DNA of 14,465 nt from Vairimorpha ceranae (GCF_000988165.1 NW_020169383.1:1-14465), one strand, 5' to 3'; counted from the first letter of the stretch, positions 1 through 8,110 are shown. Notes: a model not told the origin generated them from the letters alone. Numbers and translations are program-made.

Positions 1-171
1 TGGTCTTTAAGTAGACCGAGGATTCTGTATCCTAAGGGAACGCTCTTTTCTCCTATAAGCAAGGCTGTAAAGGTATGCTGGCGTGTAAGCGCAATATTGA
101 TGTTTTGTTTTTACAGTGGAGTTTTTGGTGGCCTGGTGGTTTTTCTTCTGTTGCTGTTTTTTATTTTTTAA
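1..171 (+). CDS. C-terminal end of a probable membrane protein (5' truncated by window edge)
   Basis: Frame 1 is open from the first base to a TAA at 169-171, giving 56 residues; the other two forward frames and the reverse frames I checked contain stops. The first half is basic and Pro/Ser-containing (SRPRILYPKGTLFSPISKAV). The last 28 or so residues are almost wholly hydrophobic (VSAILMFCFYSGVFGG, then LVVFLLLLFFIF), suggesting a C-terminal membrane anchor or tight membrane hairpin. An AATAAA at 173-178 almost touches the stop and could be a polyadenylation signal, as in compact microsporidian 3' ends. This stretch is clearly GC-richer than the rest of the window, including the two intact genes, so it may be a differently constrained gene, a repeat-family member or foreign DNA. 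An open frame this short at this base composition could also arise by chance. The family is not recognised. Confidence 0.45.
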   Translation, partial: WSLSRPRILYPKGTLFSPISKAVKVCWRVSAILMFCFYSGVFGGLVVFLLLLFFIF

Positions 172-281
172 CAATAAACTTTTTATTTTATGTGTTTCGA
201 ACTTATGGTGTTTTTAAAAGTTTTTATCTTCTGCTTGTTGCAAGATGAGAATTTTGGAACATAATTATTTTATTATTTATA

Positions 282-327
282 CTAGCTAATACTGTCCTGT
301 TTTAAACGGGATTATAAACACGATGCA
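282..327 (+). repeat. Dispersed direct repeat, copy 1
   Basis: This segment aligns without gaps to 833-878. The first 29 bases, running from CTAGCT to CGGG, match at 24 positions. The next 17 match at 11, and all six differences there are transitions. The core CCTGTTTTAAACGGG is an imperfect palindrome. Weaker similarity continues downstream through a T-run to a TTGTATGTACTG / TTGTATGTATTG stretch (363-374 and 919-930). The function is unknown; it could be a decayed transposon end or a duplicated promoter or UTR. Confidence 0.6.
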
Positions 328-800
328 TTCCCTTTTTTTCAATCTGCGTTCTGTCTTTGGGCTTGTATGTACTGCTTAAAAGCAAATGCCCTTTTTATCT
401 GGCGTGCTGCAGAGGAATGAGACTGGTCTTAAAGTAATACTCTAATGAGCTTAAGACTTTATCATTGCCGCCTGTTTCTTGCAGGCTTTTAAAAAACGCA
501 CAATTCGTTAAATAATTATTAGAGTTTATCTTTATAAAAGGCATAAGTTAAAATTTAATATATTTTTGTCTTAAAACTTTATATTTAAACTAACATGTGA
601 TTGTAATACCACATTATCAATAATTAAATTTTGCAATAGCCACTTATTTTACGATTTAAATAATTGATATACTACAGGAAAATGCACAACAATATTGCAC
701 TGTGTTAAATAGAAATAAACTTAACACTTGTGTTATTTTTTCCAAAAAAAACAAAGAATTTTACAAATTTTTAAAAAATAAAGGAATAAAAAATAAATTA

Positions 801-829
801 ATGTTTAAATTCAAACTTTTTATATATAT
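801..829 (+). repeat. 29-bp dispersed repeat, left (direct) copy
   Basis: This 29-mer matches the reverse complement of 14385-14413 at 27 of 29 positions; the differences are at bases 6 and 29. It combines TTCAAACTTTTT with a TATATATA run and directly precedes direct-repeat copy 2. A 27/29 match that is not pure low complexity is unlikely to be coincidence even in AT-rich DNA, so it probably marks a dispersed element family. Confidence 0.55.
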
Positions 830-832
830 TGG

Positions 833-878
833 CTAGCTTACGCTTTCCTGTTTAAAACGGGACTACGAATATGATACA
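833..878 (+). repeat. Dispersed direct repeat, copy 2
   Basis: Partner of 282-327, spaced 551 bases downstream. The palindromic core reads CCTGTTTAAAACGGG here. It starts about 250 bases upstream of the 522-codon gene, immediately after the 29-mer at 801-829. In the region after the core this copy is the more AT-rich of the two. Confidence 0.6.
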
Positions 879-1074
879 CAATTTTTTTTATTAAAATTAT
901 GTTTATATGTCTTTATTATTGTATGTATTGTTATAATTTAATTAATAATCTTTAAACTTTTGATTGAAAAATTAATGTGCCATTTACATTGTTTTTGAAG
1001 TTTTATACTATTTTTTTTAAATTATAGTTAAGCCTATTTGATTTTTACTCTTTAAATAAAATTATTTCATTTTA

Positions 1075-1077
1075 CCC
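1075..1077 (+). promoter_or_regulatory. CCC triplet just upstream of the start codon
   Basis: The sequence TTTTACCCATCG directly precedes ATG 1082. In this AT-rich intergenic DNA a CCC run four bases before the start stands out. It matches the CCC/GGG-like start-proximal signal described for microsporidian genes. It supports both the start choice and the taxonomic guess. Expression from it is inferred, not shown. Confidence 0.45.
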
Positions 1078-1081
1078 ATCG

Positions 1082-2650
1082 ATGCTAGTTATAATAATTA
1101 ATATTTTACAGCTTATTATAGCAAGTAATAATTGTGATGATCAGTTAATGACTAGAAATATTAGAAGACAAATGTTTTTTTTGGTTGATAAAAAAATTAA
1201 AAATAAAGAGTTTATTCTCCTTGAAAATGCTGCTAAAGATTTATATGCTTATTTTAGAAAAGGAATTTTAGTTGATATCAACAAAATAGAAATTACGATT
1301 TGTCATGTTTATAAGGATTGCAAAACTAATCATAATTTTACTTATACAGCTGACAAACTTGCTGTAGATGATCCAGATTTATTTAATATTTTCAGTTTTT
1401 TTAAAAGTTTGAACGTTGAAAGAGTTTTTTTAAGCACTTCTTACTACATTTCACACTTTTTTAAAACTGAGAACGGAAGTTTTATTTTAGCTGACTTTAT
1501 GAATAAGCTTTCTGCACGAAATGGGGGACCAGAGTTTGTGTACGATACAGTTTATCCTATCTTTAGTTATTTTCACCGAAATAAACGATGTATAAATCCA
1601 TATTGTAGTGCTATTACCGAATACAGACAGAATTTTGGAAAATTAGATTTTTGTATTACTAACGATAATAAAACAGGATATGTGTTTTCTATCGATTGGG
1701 GTCAACTTGATTATTCTGATTTTTTAAAGAAAAAGATAAAATTATTGTATAATGACAACTGGCAACCAGTTTATAATTTTTTGCTTAACTTTGATATAGT
1801 AAAATCTATGGCGTTTTGTAGCTTAATAGAAAAATTTTATACATTTTATCGTCAAATGAAGAGAACTAATAATTTCCCTATTGGAACTTTTATTAAGATT
1901 ACCGAAGAAAATATAATCTTTCACGAAAGGTTTATATACGCAGTTGAATTAGATAAATTAGTTGGTGTTAAAATCAATTTTACCACCTATGAAGATTTTA
2001 AACAATTGAGGTCACAGTTATTATCATTGCCTTTAGATCGTAGTAAATGGGCGATGTTTACTTTATTTTCTCTTTCTGGTAAACCTCTTGTTATTTGTTT
2101 AGTAAAAAGAATTCTATACTCTAACTTATCAGCCAAAAAAATTTTTTTTTTAGAAGTACTTTTTTCCATAGGCCTTATTGAAAGATCAGATATCAATTGG
2201 TTTTTAGCTTCTATTTTAGAGAAAAGTGAAATTTATGTTTTTAGAACTTTAAATGAGTCTTACATTACAAAAATAGTTGAATCTATCATGAACATAGAAC
2301 TAAGAGACAGAACATCTTATGAATATATCTATTTTTACATTATTGTTTATTTTGAATTCGAAATATATGTTGATGAATGTGAAACTGCCAAGGATAAAAT
2401 TTTTACGTTACTTGAAAATTATTACAAGTTATTAGAAGTCAAAAATGTTTGTAAAGATTTTATAGATTGTTCTAAAACCACTGTTGATAATATTTGTCAT
2501 ACATATTGGGGGCTAATGGAAAATCTTAATATGATTTTGTTTTGCAGCAGTAATAAAACCTCTTTTAATGAGTATTATTGTTTAGTTGAGACAGTTTTAA
2601 GTGATTTATCGAAAAATGAAGATTTTATAAAAAAGTTTTTACGTAATTAA
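1082..2650 (+). CDS. Putative secreted, cysteine-containing protein of unknown family (522 aa)
   Basis: An intact, intron-less ORF starts at the first ATG in the frame and is preceded by a CCC triplet. Residues 1-15 form a hydrophobic leader (MLVIIINILQLIIAS) followed by polar NNCDD, a plausible signal peptide with cleavage near residue 15. The mature part has 14 cysteines: two early pairs (74/80 and 170/175), 191, 246, 339, and a C-terminal cluster (433, 457, 463, 472, 488, 500). Seven N-x-S/T sequons are present (85, 131, 196, 299, 348, 391, 491). The C-terminal third alternates aromatic and aliphatic helices with acidic and basic residues. I see no second clear membrane span, no catalytic motif and no repeat. 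Export to the spore wall, polar tube or host interface is possible but is inference only. I do not recognise the family. No AATAAA follows the TAA closely. Confidence 0.85.
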   Translation: MLVIIINILQLIIASNNCDDQLMTRNIRRQMFFLVDKKIKNKEFILLENAAKDLYAYFRKGILVDINKIEITICHVYKDCKTNHNFTYTADKLAVDDPDLFNIFSFFKSLNVERVFLSTSYYISHFFKTENGSFILADFMNKLSARNGGPEFVYDTVYPIFSYFHRNKRCINPYCSAITEYRQNFGKLDFCITNDNKTGYVFSIDWGQLDYSDFLKKKIKLLYNDNWQPVYNFLLNFDIVKSMAFCSLIEKFYTFYRQMKRTNNFPIGTFIKITEENIIFHERFIYAVELDKLVGVKINFTTYEDFKQLRSQLLSLPLDRSKWAMFTLFSLSGKPLVICLVKRILYSNLSAKKIFFLEVLFSIGLIERSDINWFLASILEKSEIYVFRTLNESYITKIVESIMNIELRDRTSYEYIYFYIIVYFEFEIYVDECETAKDKIFTLLENYYKLLEVKNVCKDFIDCSKTTVDNICHTYWGLMENLNMILFCSSNKTSFNEYYCLVETVLSDLSKNEDFIKKFLRN

Positions 2651-2936
2651 ATTTTTTTTATAAAATAGAAAATGTATATTCATGCATAAAAATTGTTATA
2701 AATTTTTTTAAAAGCGGAATTTAAAGCATAATGTGTATGTTTGACTTTTAGCAAAGTTAATTCTTATTAATTTCTTACAATAGTGTATTATTAAGCTACA
2801 AAATATCTTAGAAATTAACACATAAAAAATTTAAAAATAATAATATAAGCCACTTTTTATTTAAACTATTTAATTAATTTATAACTTATTAGTAATAATT
2901 TACTTGAAAAAAATTTGTTGACAAGGCGTAAACCTC

Positions 2937-3260
2937 ATGTATGTAGAGATTAAAGTGGGTTTGAATGTTAAAAAAAGAGGGAAAGACAGACCTGTGTAAT
3001 TTAAGGCCTAAGAAATTAATACAACCAAATTAACCTTCTAATTTTTTATATATTTTAATAATTTGCTAAATATTAAAGTGTTTTCTATGGCTTGTGTTGA
3101 GATTCAAAAAATTGTCCTTTATGCACCTTTAAAATTTTGTAAAGCTTTTGAAGTATTTGCATAATAGTTTATTCTTATACTATTTTAAATAATGTTAGTA
3201 GAACAGGTATGCAATTTTTGTAAATTATTAATTCTATATTATCCTAACAAATGTAAAGAT
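2937..3260 (+). pseudogene. Possible decayed coding stretch, unidentified
   Basis: In one continuous frame, without shifts, three pieces with unusually protein-like composition lie between stop codons. The first begins MYVEIKVGLNVKKRGKDRPV (ATG 2937), the second MACVEIQKIVLYAP (ATG 3087), the third MLVEQVCNFCK (ATG 3192). They contain more V, E, A, G, P and C than random AT-rich translation normally gives. Several stops, mostly TAA, interrupt the frame. No family is recognised. The alternative is chance composition in a slightly GC-richer patch; the evidence is weak. Confidence 0.2.
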
Positions 3261-3427
3261 TAATATAAATAAAATTGTTAACCTATGGTATACTACTATA
3301 TTACTTGTCAAATATATTTTTATAGTATCGAATTAAAAAATTTTTATTGGAGGGATAGAAATTTATGAGGAATGAAATATTAAGCAGTTTTTTTTAAAGT
3401 TTAAGTATATAAGTTTTAAAATTTATA

Positions 3428-3676
3428 TTATTTATAACTGCACCACCAGGGGCAATTCTTTGTAGTATACTAGTCGTGTCTTATATTGCGTATCCATCAT
3501 CTATAACCTTGCTTATAATTCAATCGATGGCTTTCAAGTGTCTTTTTTACTACTTTAAACTTAAGAAATGCTTATCCTTCATTATCTATACTAAGCTCTT
3601 GCATATACTTGCTGTAATATTTTGTAACTAACCTACTCAAAGTAATGACATACGGAAACACTACACATTTACACAT
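3428..3676 (-). pseudogene. Possible decayed coding stretch, unidentified
   Basis: On the minus strand an ATG at 3676 opens an 83-codon frame interrupted by only three internal stops, with coding-like composition (MCKCVVFPYVITLSRL near the start, SKYMQELSIDNEG mid-frame, KKTLESHRLNYKQGY later). The ELSID piece recalls the LSIDE block of piggyBac transposases, but the glycine- and proline-containing motifs that should follow are absent, so I do not assign that family. It could be the relic of a host gene or of a transposon, or chance. Confidence 0.25.
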
Positions 3677-4189
3677 ATAACTTTATATTCATGTATAAAT
3701 TTTAATTGCTTCACTAAAAATTTATATTTCTTTACTTTATTTAGTTTTACTGCTTGTAATTTCTATTTCTATTAAAAAAATAATTTTCCCTCCTTCTTAA
3801 ATACAACTATGTTCGTTTATTACCTTATATTATTCCATCAATGGACATTCTTGTATCTAGTTTAATGACGCTACCTTTTTTACTTAATATTTTTTTGATT
3901 CTGTGGTTTCTATTTTCTTGGATATTCTAAGACAATATTTAAAGTTAATTTAGCAGAAATAATATGAAATTAATATTAGCAATTATAAATATAATATTAC
4001 AAATATCTTTACCAACAAAATCCAAAAGGATTATTAACAATTATAAATTTTAACAAAAAAAGCCTTTTAGAAAGGTGATATTTTAACGATAGTATTTCTA
4101 CATACCTATAACTCCATAATTATATCTATAAATATAATACATACAACATTTATAAAAATTTTATAATAAGTATGTAGATATATTTAACT

Positions 4190-5254
4190 TTAAATCTTCG
4201 ACTGATGTAGAATCTATTATTCATAAATTATAAAAGATTCAAGCCATATATTCTTTTTATAAAATAATATTTTGACGTAACCATCGTCGAGGTGCTGTTC
4301 AATAATAAAAATAATATTTAAATGATTTACTTTAGTTGTGTTTGACTGCATCATAACTCCTCTAGTTGGGTTTTTTTTATATTTAAAATTAGATAATCAA
4401 AATCTACTGTTTTGACATTTAATTAAAATTTTAAATATTTAATTTGTGGGATACCACATATTTATTGATAGGCGTAGTACATCTTCAAATGCTTAAATTA
4501 CTTCTTCAATACTTGATAAAAAATTTAAAATATTAATAAAGGATGTATTGTTAAGTTTAATTAAACGGTAATATTATACAAGACATTATTGATAAGCATA
4601 ACATTCTCTATACAAGTGATTCCATAGACACATTGTGCTTGGACATATCTGAAAAAAATTATTGACGAAATACTAGAGCTGATTAAATAGTTAATAGTAA
4701 AAAGCAAAGTTGATGAGATTACAAAAAAAGTTTTGATACATTAAACTTCAAGCTGAATCACAAAATTTATTAACTGATGATAAACATCGAAATTTATTAT
4801 TAAGCACTAAAAGAAAATGTTTTGTATTGTCTAATGACATTGATAATAACTATATATATAGCTTAAAACAACAGACAATATTGTCAGTTCATTGGACGCC
4901 AAAGTTACTTATTAATGATGTAGATACCTTACTACTTCACAATAATCTAAGGGCTAAGCAAGCAGTAAACTTGCATCACTTAATCTTTTTCTGAATTGTT
5001 GTGTAGGATAGCCAATAATAGATAAGAAAGGATAAAACCATCTCTTTTTTCTTTCATCCTGCGATACTATTGGTTTTGGGATGACACATCAAACATATTC
5101 ATTGTTCATTGGTTTAAATAAGGAGAAAGAACTATTTAAGAAAGGTTACATTAATAAATATTGTTTTTACTAAAAACCATTTTTTAACACAGCTCAGTCT
5201 GTACAATGTTTTTGTTCGGAACAGGCATCGTTCCGACTCAGGTTCCATCAGTAA
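4190..5254 (+). pseudogene. Frameshifted pseudogene of an unrecognised protein
   Basis: The strongest part is an 85-codon open stretch without a start codon at 4737-4994, with balanced composition (LLTDDKHRNLLLSTKRK, VHWTPKLLINDVDTLLL). Coding-like pieces on the same strand abut it in successive frames: 4274-4423 (DVTIVEVLFNNKNN), 4443-4568 (FVGYHIFIDRRS, then a helical IKDVLLSLIKR), 4564-4662 (QDIIDKHNILYTSDS), 4658-4741 (IIDEILELIK, KVDEITKKVL) and 5036-5254 (GFGMTHQTYSLFIGLNK). Joining them needs about five frameshifts and several stops, so the extent is approximate, and picking the best frame in AT-rich DNA can mislead. The order of pieces suggests one ancestral gene of about 300 or more codons with coiled-coil-like segments. 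Its function is not recognised. Confidence 0.4.
5216..5236. other. Perfect 7-bp hairpin
   Basis: TCGGAAC and GTTCCGA pair perfectly around a 7-base loop (5223-5229). The stem is unusually GC-rich for this area. It lies in the last segment of the decayed coding region and may simply be part of it. Confidence 0.4.
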
Positions 5255-5598
5255 TTAATAACTATTTATTAAAAAAAAGTAGGATAATGCTAAAACATTT
5301 TAGTTGGCTTGCTTAATGCTACTAAACTTTAAACTAATTATAAATTAAAAATTCTAATTATTTATTATTTTATCTTTAAAATTATTCAAATGAAGTATCA
5401 ATGATATTATTTAAACAGATTAACAGTGATATAAATTAAAAGTTAAAAAATTAGTGTATAGGAACTTATACAGATTCTGTTTTTAGTACAAAAACATTTA
5501 TATTTCATTGCAGCTATCTAAATAGTTTTTAGAAACTGTTATTATATAAAATGACTTTAAACATATAATAAATATTTTTTATATATTCAATAAGTATA

Positions 5599-5962
5599 TG
5601 GTTTGTTTTTGATTTAAAAAACATTGTATTCCTTACATCAACACGAATTATTGCATATTTGTATATTCAAACAATCAAGAGCTCTTTTTAAATCAACAAT
5701 CATATTTATAAAAGAATGAAGGTTTTACATATTCGGTCTTTCGTAACAATTTATGAATACTATTATTTTGCAAAAATATTCTTTAAATCTTTTATAAAAA
5801 ATTCGTGTATTCAAAAACATTAATGTGTTTGGATGTTGCATTCCTTTTTCGAAATATTGTTCGATAATAGAAAAAATAGTGAAACTATTTATTAAAATTT
5901 CGTTAGACTGTTTTTATGATAAATCCTCACTGGGGGGTTTTTTATTTATAAGGAATTTTTAA
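5599..5962 (+). pseudogene. Relic of a Ty3/gypsy-type reverse transcriptase
   Basis: Frame 1 from 5599 reads FVFDLKNIVF, then AYLYIQTIKSS, then NNHIYKRMKVLH, then TIYEYYYFAK. This order resembles the palm of gypsy-type reverse transcriptases: the FGLKN block, the YLDD box (here lacking the aspartates), the HI..V..VL helix and the KC.F.K strand. Near 5816 the reading passes to frame 2, where NVFGCCIPFSKYCSIIEKI resembles the FLG...FRKFI..FS thumb/connection region, ending at TAA 5960-5962. At least one internal TAA (5689-5691), one frameshift and loss of the catalytic aspartates make it non-functional. An integrase relic of the same kind follows on the same strand, which is the expected pol order and the main support. 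The match relies on motif spacing only and is moderate. Confidence 0.4.
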
Positions 5963-6131
5963 TTAACCTCAAAATATTTTACATTTGATATTTTTGGCTT
6001 TATGTGTTTAGATTTTATAACTTTGTGATAGTAATAAATTTATTGTTTAAAGTGCTGTTATCTGTTCCTTTTAAATCTTAAAATAAAATAAACATTACAT
6101 GTCTTATCATAGCTTTTTTGCGAATTATACA

Positions 6132-7005
6132 ATCAAAAAAGCAATATCAAAAAATGGTAAAAACAAAAATGAATGTTGAAGTCGGTGTGAAAACAAGAAA
6201 GGCCTCAACGCTGAAACATGATAATGTTTGAAATTTAAAACATGTTTCAGAAATAAATATAAATAGAGTAAAAGTCCGGCAAGAATGCCAAAGAAAAATT
6301 CCATTAAATCCTTTTATTCTAAAACATCTCCTGATTGTAACAGATAGCTGTTGATTATTTTAACAGAAGAATGTGAGCTCGGCCATTGAGAAACAAAAAT
6401 GCTTGGGGAATAGTGGAATTTACAAAAGATTTATATAGACAAAGGAAAAAACAGAGGCTATAGTAACAGAAAGCGGCAAGGAATTTCAAAATGATCTACT
6501 AAGAAATTGTATTGTAATTTAGTTGTAGATTCATTGTAGATTAAGTGTTGAATTGTACACAAGCAATGATAAAGTTGAGAAAATTATAAGAACAATCAAA
6601 GAAAGTATATTAAAAAGCAATAAGAAAAGATTTATCAACAAACTAGCAGAATTAATAGAAAAATGTAATATAAGTTTTCACATTGAAATTGGATGCACAT
6701 CATTAGAAGCAGTAAATGATAAATCAGGAAAGGTAATAATAGAGAATAGTTTTGATGGGAAATATGCCAATGAATTTAAGAACCGTTTTCTCGAGAAATT
6801 TAAGAAAAATAGTTGGGCGAAAATTTCTAAAAATTGAAATCTGATTGGGTGTGTGTAGCAAGTATACTAAAGGAAGGGTTCTAAACGAATGGAAAGTTGT
6901 TGAGAGATGTCCTGGTATTAGTATATAGTAAGATTAAAGAATGGAAGACTGATGAAGAAAAGACATTATGAGCTGAAAGCTAGAAAAAAATGTAGGGAGA
7001 TATGA
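6132..7005 (+). pseudogene. Ty3/gypsy-type retrotransposon integrase pseudogene
   Basis: Pieces of a retroelement integrase lie in canonical order. There is a zinc-finger remnant near 6174-6200 (C...RCENKKG). Next comes the first catalytic strand HLLIVTD with Asp at 6343-6345, then VTESGKEF at 6463-6486, where the usual TDNGKEF has Asp replaced by Glu (6469-6471). YTSNDKVEKIIRTIKES follows with the catalytic Glu at 6577-6579. The C-terminal domain continues past the stop at 6835-6837 in a shifted frame (VCSKYTKGRVLNEWKVVE, to 6928) and ends with NGRLMKKRHYELKARKKC at 6940-7005. The longest uninterrupted part is about 102 codons, 6529-6837. Internal stops at 6352, 6436, 6520 and 6526 and at least three frameshifts show that it is dead. 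In life it would insert retrotransposon cDNA into chromosomes. No intact gag, protease or RNase H is visible. Confidence 0.75.
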
Positions 7006-7017
7006 GAATAATCGTTT

Positions 7018-7064
7018 GGGTTTGGGGATGTTATATATTGTTATAAAATTTAACCTCAATAACA
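7018..7064 (+). mobile_element. Possible polypurine tract and LTR stub of the gypsy relic
   Basis: Just after the integrase relic a G-rich tract (GGGTTTGGGGA, 7018-7028) is followed at once by TGTTAT (7029-7034); 24 bases later ATAACA (7059-7064) closes an inverted TG...CA pair. This is the arrangement expected at a 3' LTR boundary. A 36-bp LTR would be far too short, so it would have to be a deleted remnant. No matching 5' LTR was seen. Chance is possible. Confidence 0.25.
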
Positions 7065-7137
7065 AAGGTTCTTACATATAGTATTATTAATTTTTTTTTT
7101 AATTTTTATCCTTAAATTGATGAGAGAAGCGGAATAA

Positions 7138-7990
7138 GATGTTTTAATTATAGGAGATGAAAACGAAATTTTAACTTTATTGTTTGGATATTATTTAGTT
7201 GAAGATAAACAGATTTGTAAGTTTTATTTAAAGATATGTGCCTCATGCATTAATTAAAATTCCTGATAAGCTCGAGTTAATATCCTGCTTCATGGTTGTC
7301 AGCACTGTTAAACAACCATCTCTCTGCGGTCCAATTCTTGGCTCTCCTTTTTTTAAATTTATATGAAAACAATACTAAAAGCAGATTATTACTACGCGTA
7401 TGGTGATAATTATTCTAAAATAATTGAACATTTGAGCATTGAAATAACTTCTGAAGAAGCAGCAAAACATTATATAAAACGATTTGCTTTATTTTTCACA
7501 AATAATCCTTTAAACTGAAATGTCCTAATATTATTGTGCAAATAGATGAAACCAAGTTGAGTTATGATGTTAACGGTCACAGAGGTAAATTTTCGTAGGC
7601 CTGTTGGTGTTTTTGCATCGTAGACACATAATTAAAACTACATTAGGATATGATTTTTTTTGTAGAACCTAGATCTCCAAGCGTTCTTACTTCTTTAATA
7701 AATTCTATTGTAAAAGCCGAAAATATTTTACACTCCGATGAAATAAAATCTTATAGAAGTTTATCTAACTCAGATAATTATGACTATTACACTGTTTGTC
7801 ATAAATAAAATTTTATATCTTATTTCTGGCATTCATATTCAGCACTAAGAATCTTTTAAAATGAGCTTAAGGTTAAATATAAGCAAGAAAGAGATTAAAT
7901 TAAGCTTAAGGAAAAGCGTTTTTATTAGAATTAATGTTTAGAGAGCGGCATGCTGTTAAAAAATTTTTATCTATTTTTATTTATTAAAAT
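7138..7990 (+). pseudogene. MDE/ISXO2-like (IS1595-type) DNA transposase pseudogene
   Basis: The reading starts in frame 1 with DENEILTLLFGYYLVEDK, then a zinc ribbon with two CxxC knuckles (CASC at 7237-7248, CQHC at 7297-7308), TTISLRSNSW, and a helical region from ATG 7363 (MKTILKADYYYAYGDNYSK). Near 7510 it shifts to frame 3 for the DDE core: VQIDETKLSYDV with Asp at 7545-7547, ACWCFCIVDT, FVEPRSPSVL, and LHSDEIKSY with Asp at 7737-7739. The Y.TV.HK.NF block then leads to NELKVKYKQERD and ESGMLLKNF. By my alignment the third acidic residue is replaced by Arg (AGA 7848-7850). Stops at 7255, 7264, 7267, 7309, 7354, 7596, 7629, 7644, 7806 and 7857, among others, inactivate it. The protein would have cut and pasted its element. 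It lies just downstream of the gypsy relic on the same strand; terminal inverted repeats were not found. Confidence 0.8.
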
Positions 7991-8004
7991 TGTTTTTATT
8001 AACC

Positions 8005-8110
8005 GGGGGACTGAGAGGACTTTAATACAAACTGGGGGACTGGGATGATCTAAATAAAAAGGCGGACTGGGAGGATCTTAATAGAAAACGTGGGACTGAG
8101 ATGACCTGAT
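8005..8110. repeat. G-rich degenerate minisatellite, about four 27-29-bp units
   Basis: Units begin at 8005, 8034, 8061 and 8090 with (G)GGGGACTG-like cores, each followed by (A)GAGGA or ATGATC-type sequence and then an A/T-rich TTTAATA..AAA spacer. Periods are 29, 27 and 29. Two middle units can be read as nine-codon repeats (GDWDDLNKK, ADWEDLNRK), but the unequal periods and the TGA in the outer copies argue against an intact coding repeat. It lies directly 3' of the transposase relic and is far more G-rich than its surroundings. Confidence 0.7.

Larger units (their letters stand above)
172..1081. other. Intergenic region, no intact gene
   Basis: About 0.9 kb without a convincing ORF. The part near 300-500 is less AT-rich than the rest and carries two short coding-like pieces in the same frame, from an ATG at 330 to a TAA and then on to about 446, but nothing identifiable. 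The notable content is the direct repeat pair and the 29-mer listed separately. The last 200 bases lead into the 522-codon gene and presumably hold its promoter; no canonical element is recognisable apart from the CCC triplet at the start codon. Confidence 0.6.
2651..4189. other. Intergenic region without an intact gene
   Basis: About 1.5 kb of AT-rich DNA. It contains two stop-interrupted, coding-like stretches, listed separately at 2937-3260 (+) and 3428-3676 (-). It also has a 29-codon hydrophobic ORF at 3841-3930 (+) that I judged chance. The segments before 2900 and from 3680 to 4189 show nothing recognisable beyond simple AT-rich sequence. Confidence 0.55.

Noticed and set aside
1987..2196. 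69-codon minus-strand ORF
   Set aside because: It lies wholly antisense inside the intact 522-codon gene and has no start signal or recognisable content; it is a shadow frame.
3428..3676. Firm piggyBac transposase assignment
   Set aside because: Only an ELSID tetrad-like block matches; the downstream glycine/arginine and KP motifs of the family are missing.
3841..3930. 29-residue hydrophobic plus-strand ORF (MDILVSSLMTLPFLL)
   Set aside because: Too short; T-rich DNA readily gives hydrophobic frames, and no upstream signal is present.
4217..4354. 45-residue minus-strand ORF beginning MMQSNTTKV
   Set aside because: Length is within chance at this AT content, and it is antisense to the plus-strand decayed coding tract; no family resemblance.
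8005..8110. CRISPR array
   Set aside because: Units are contiguous, degenerate and without unique spacers, and the setting is eukaryotic; it is a minisatellite.
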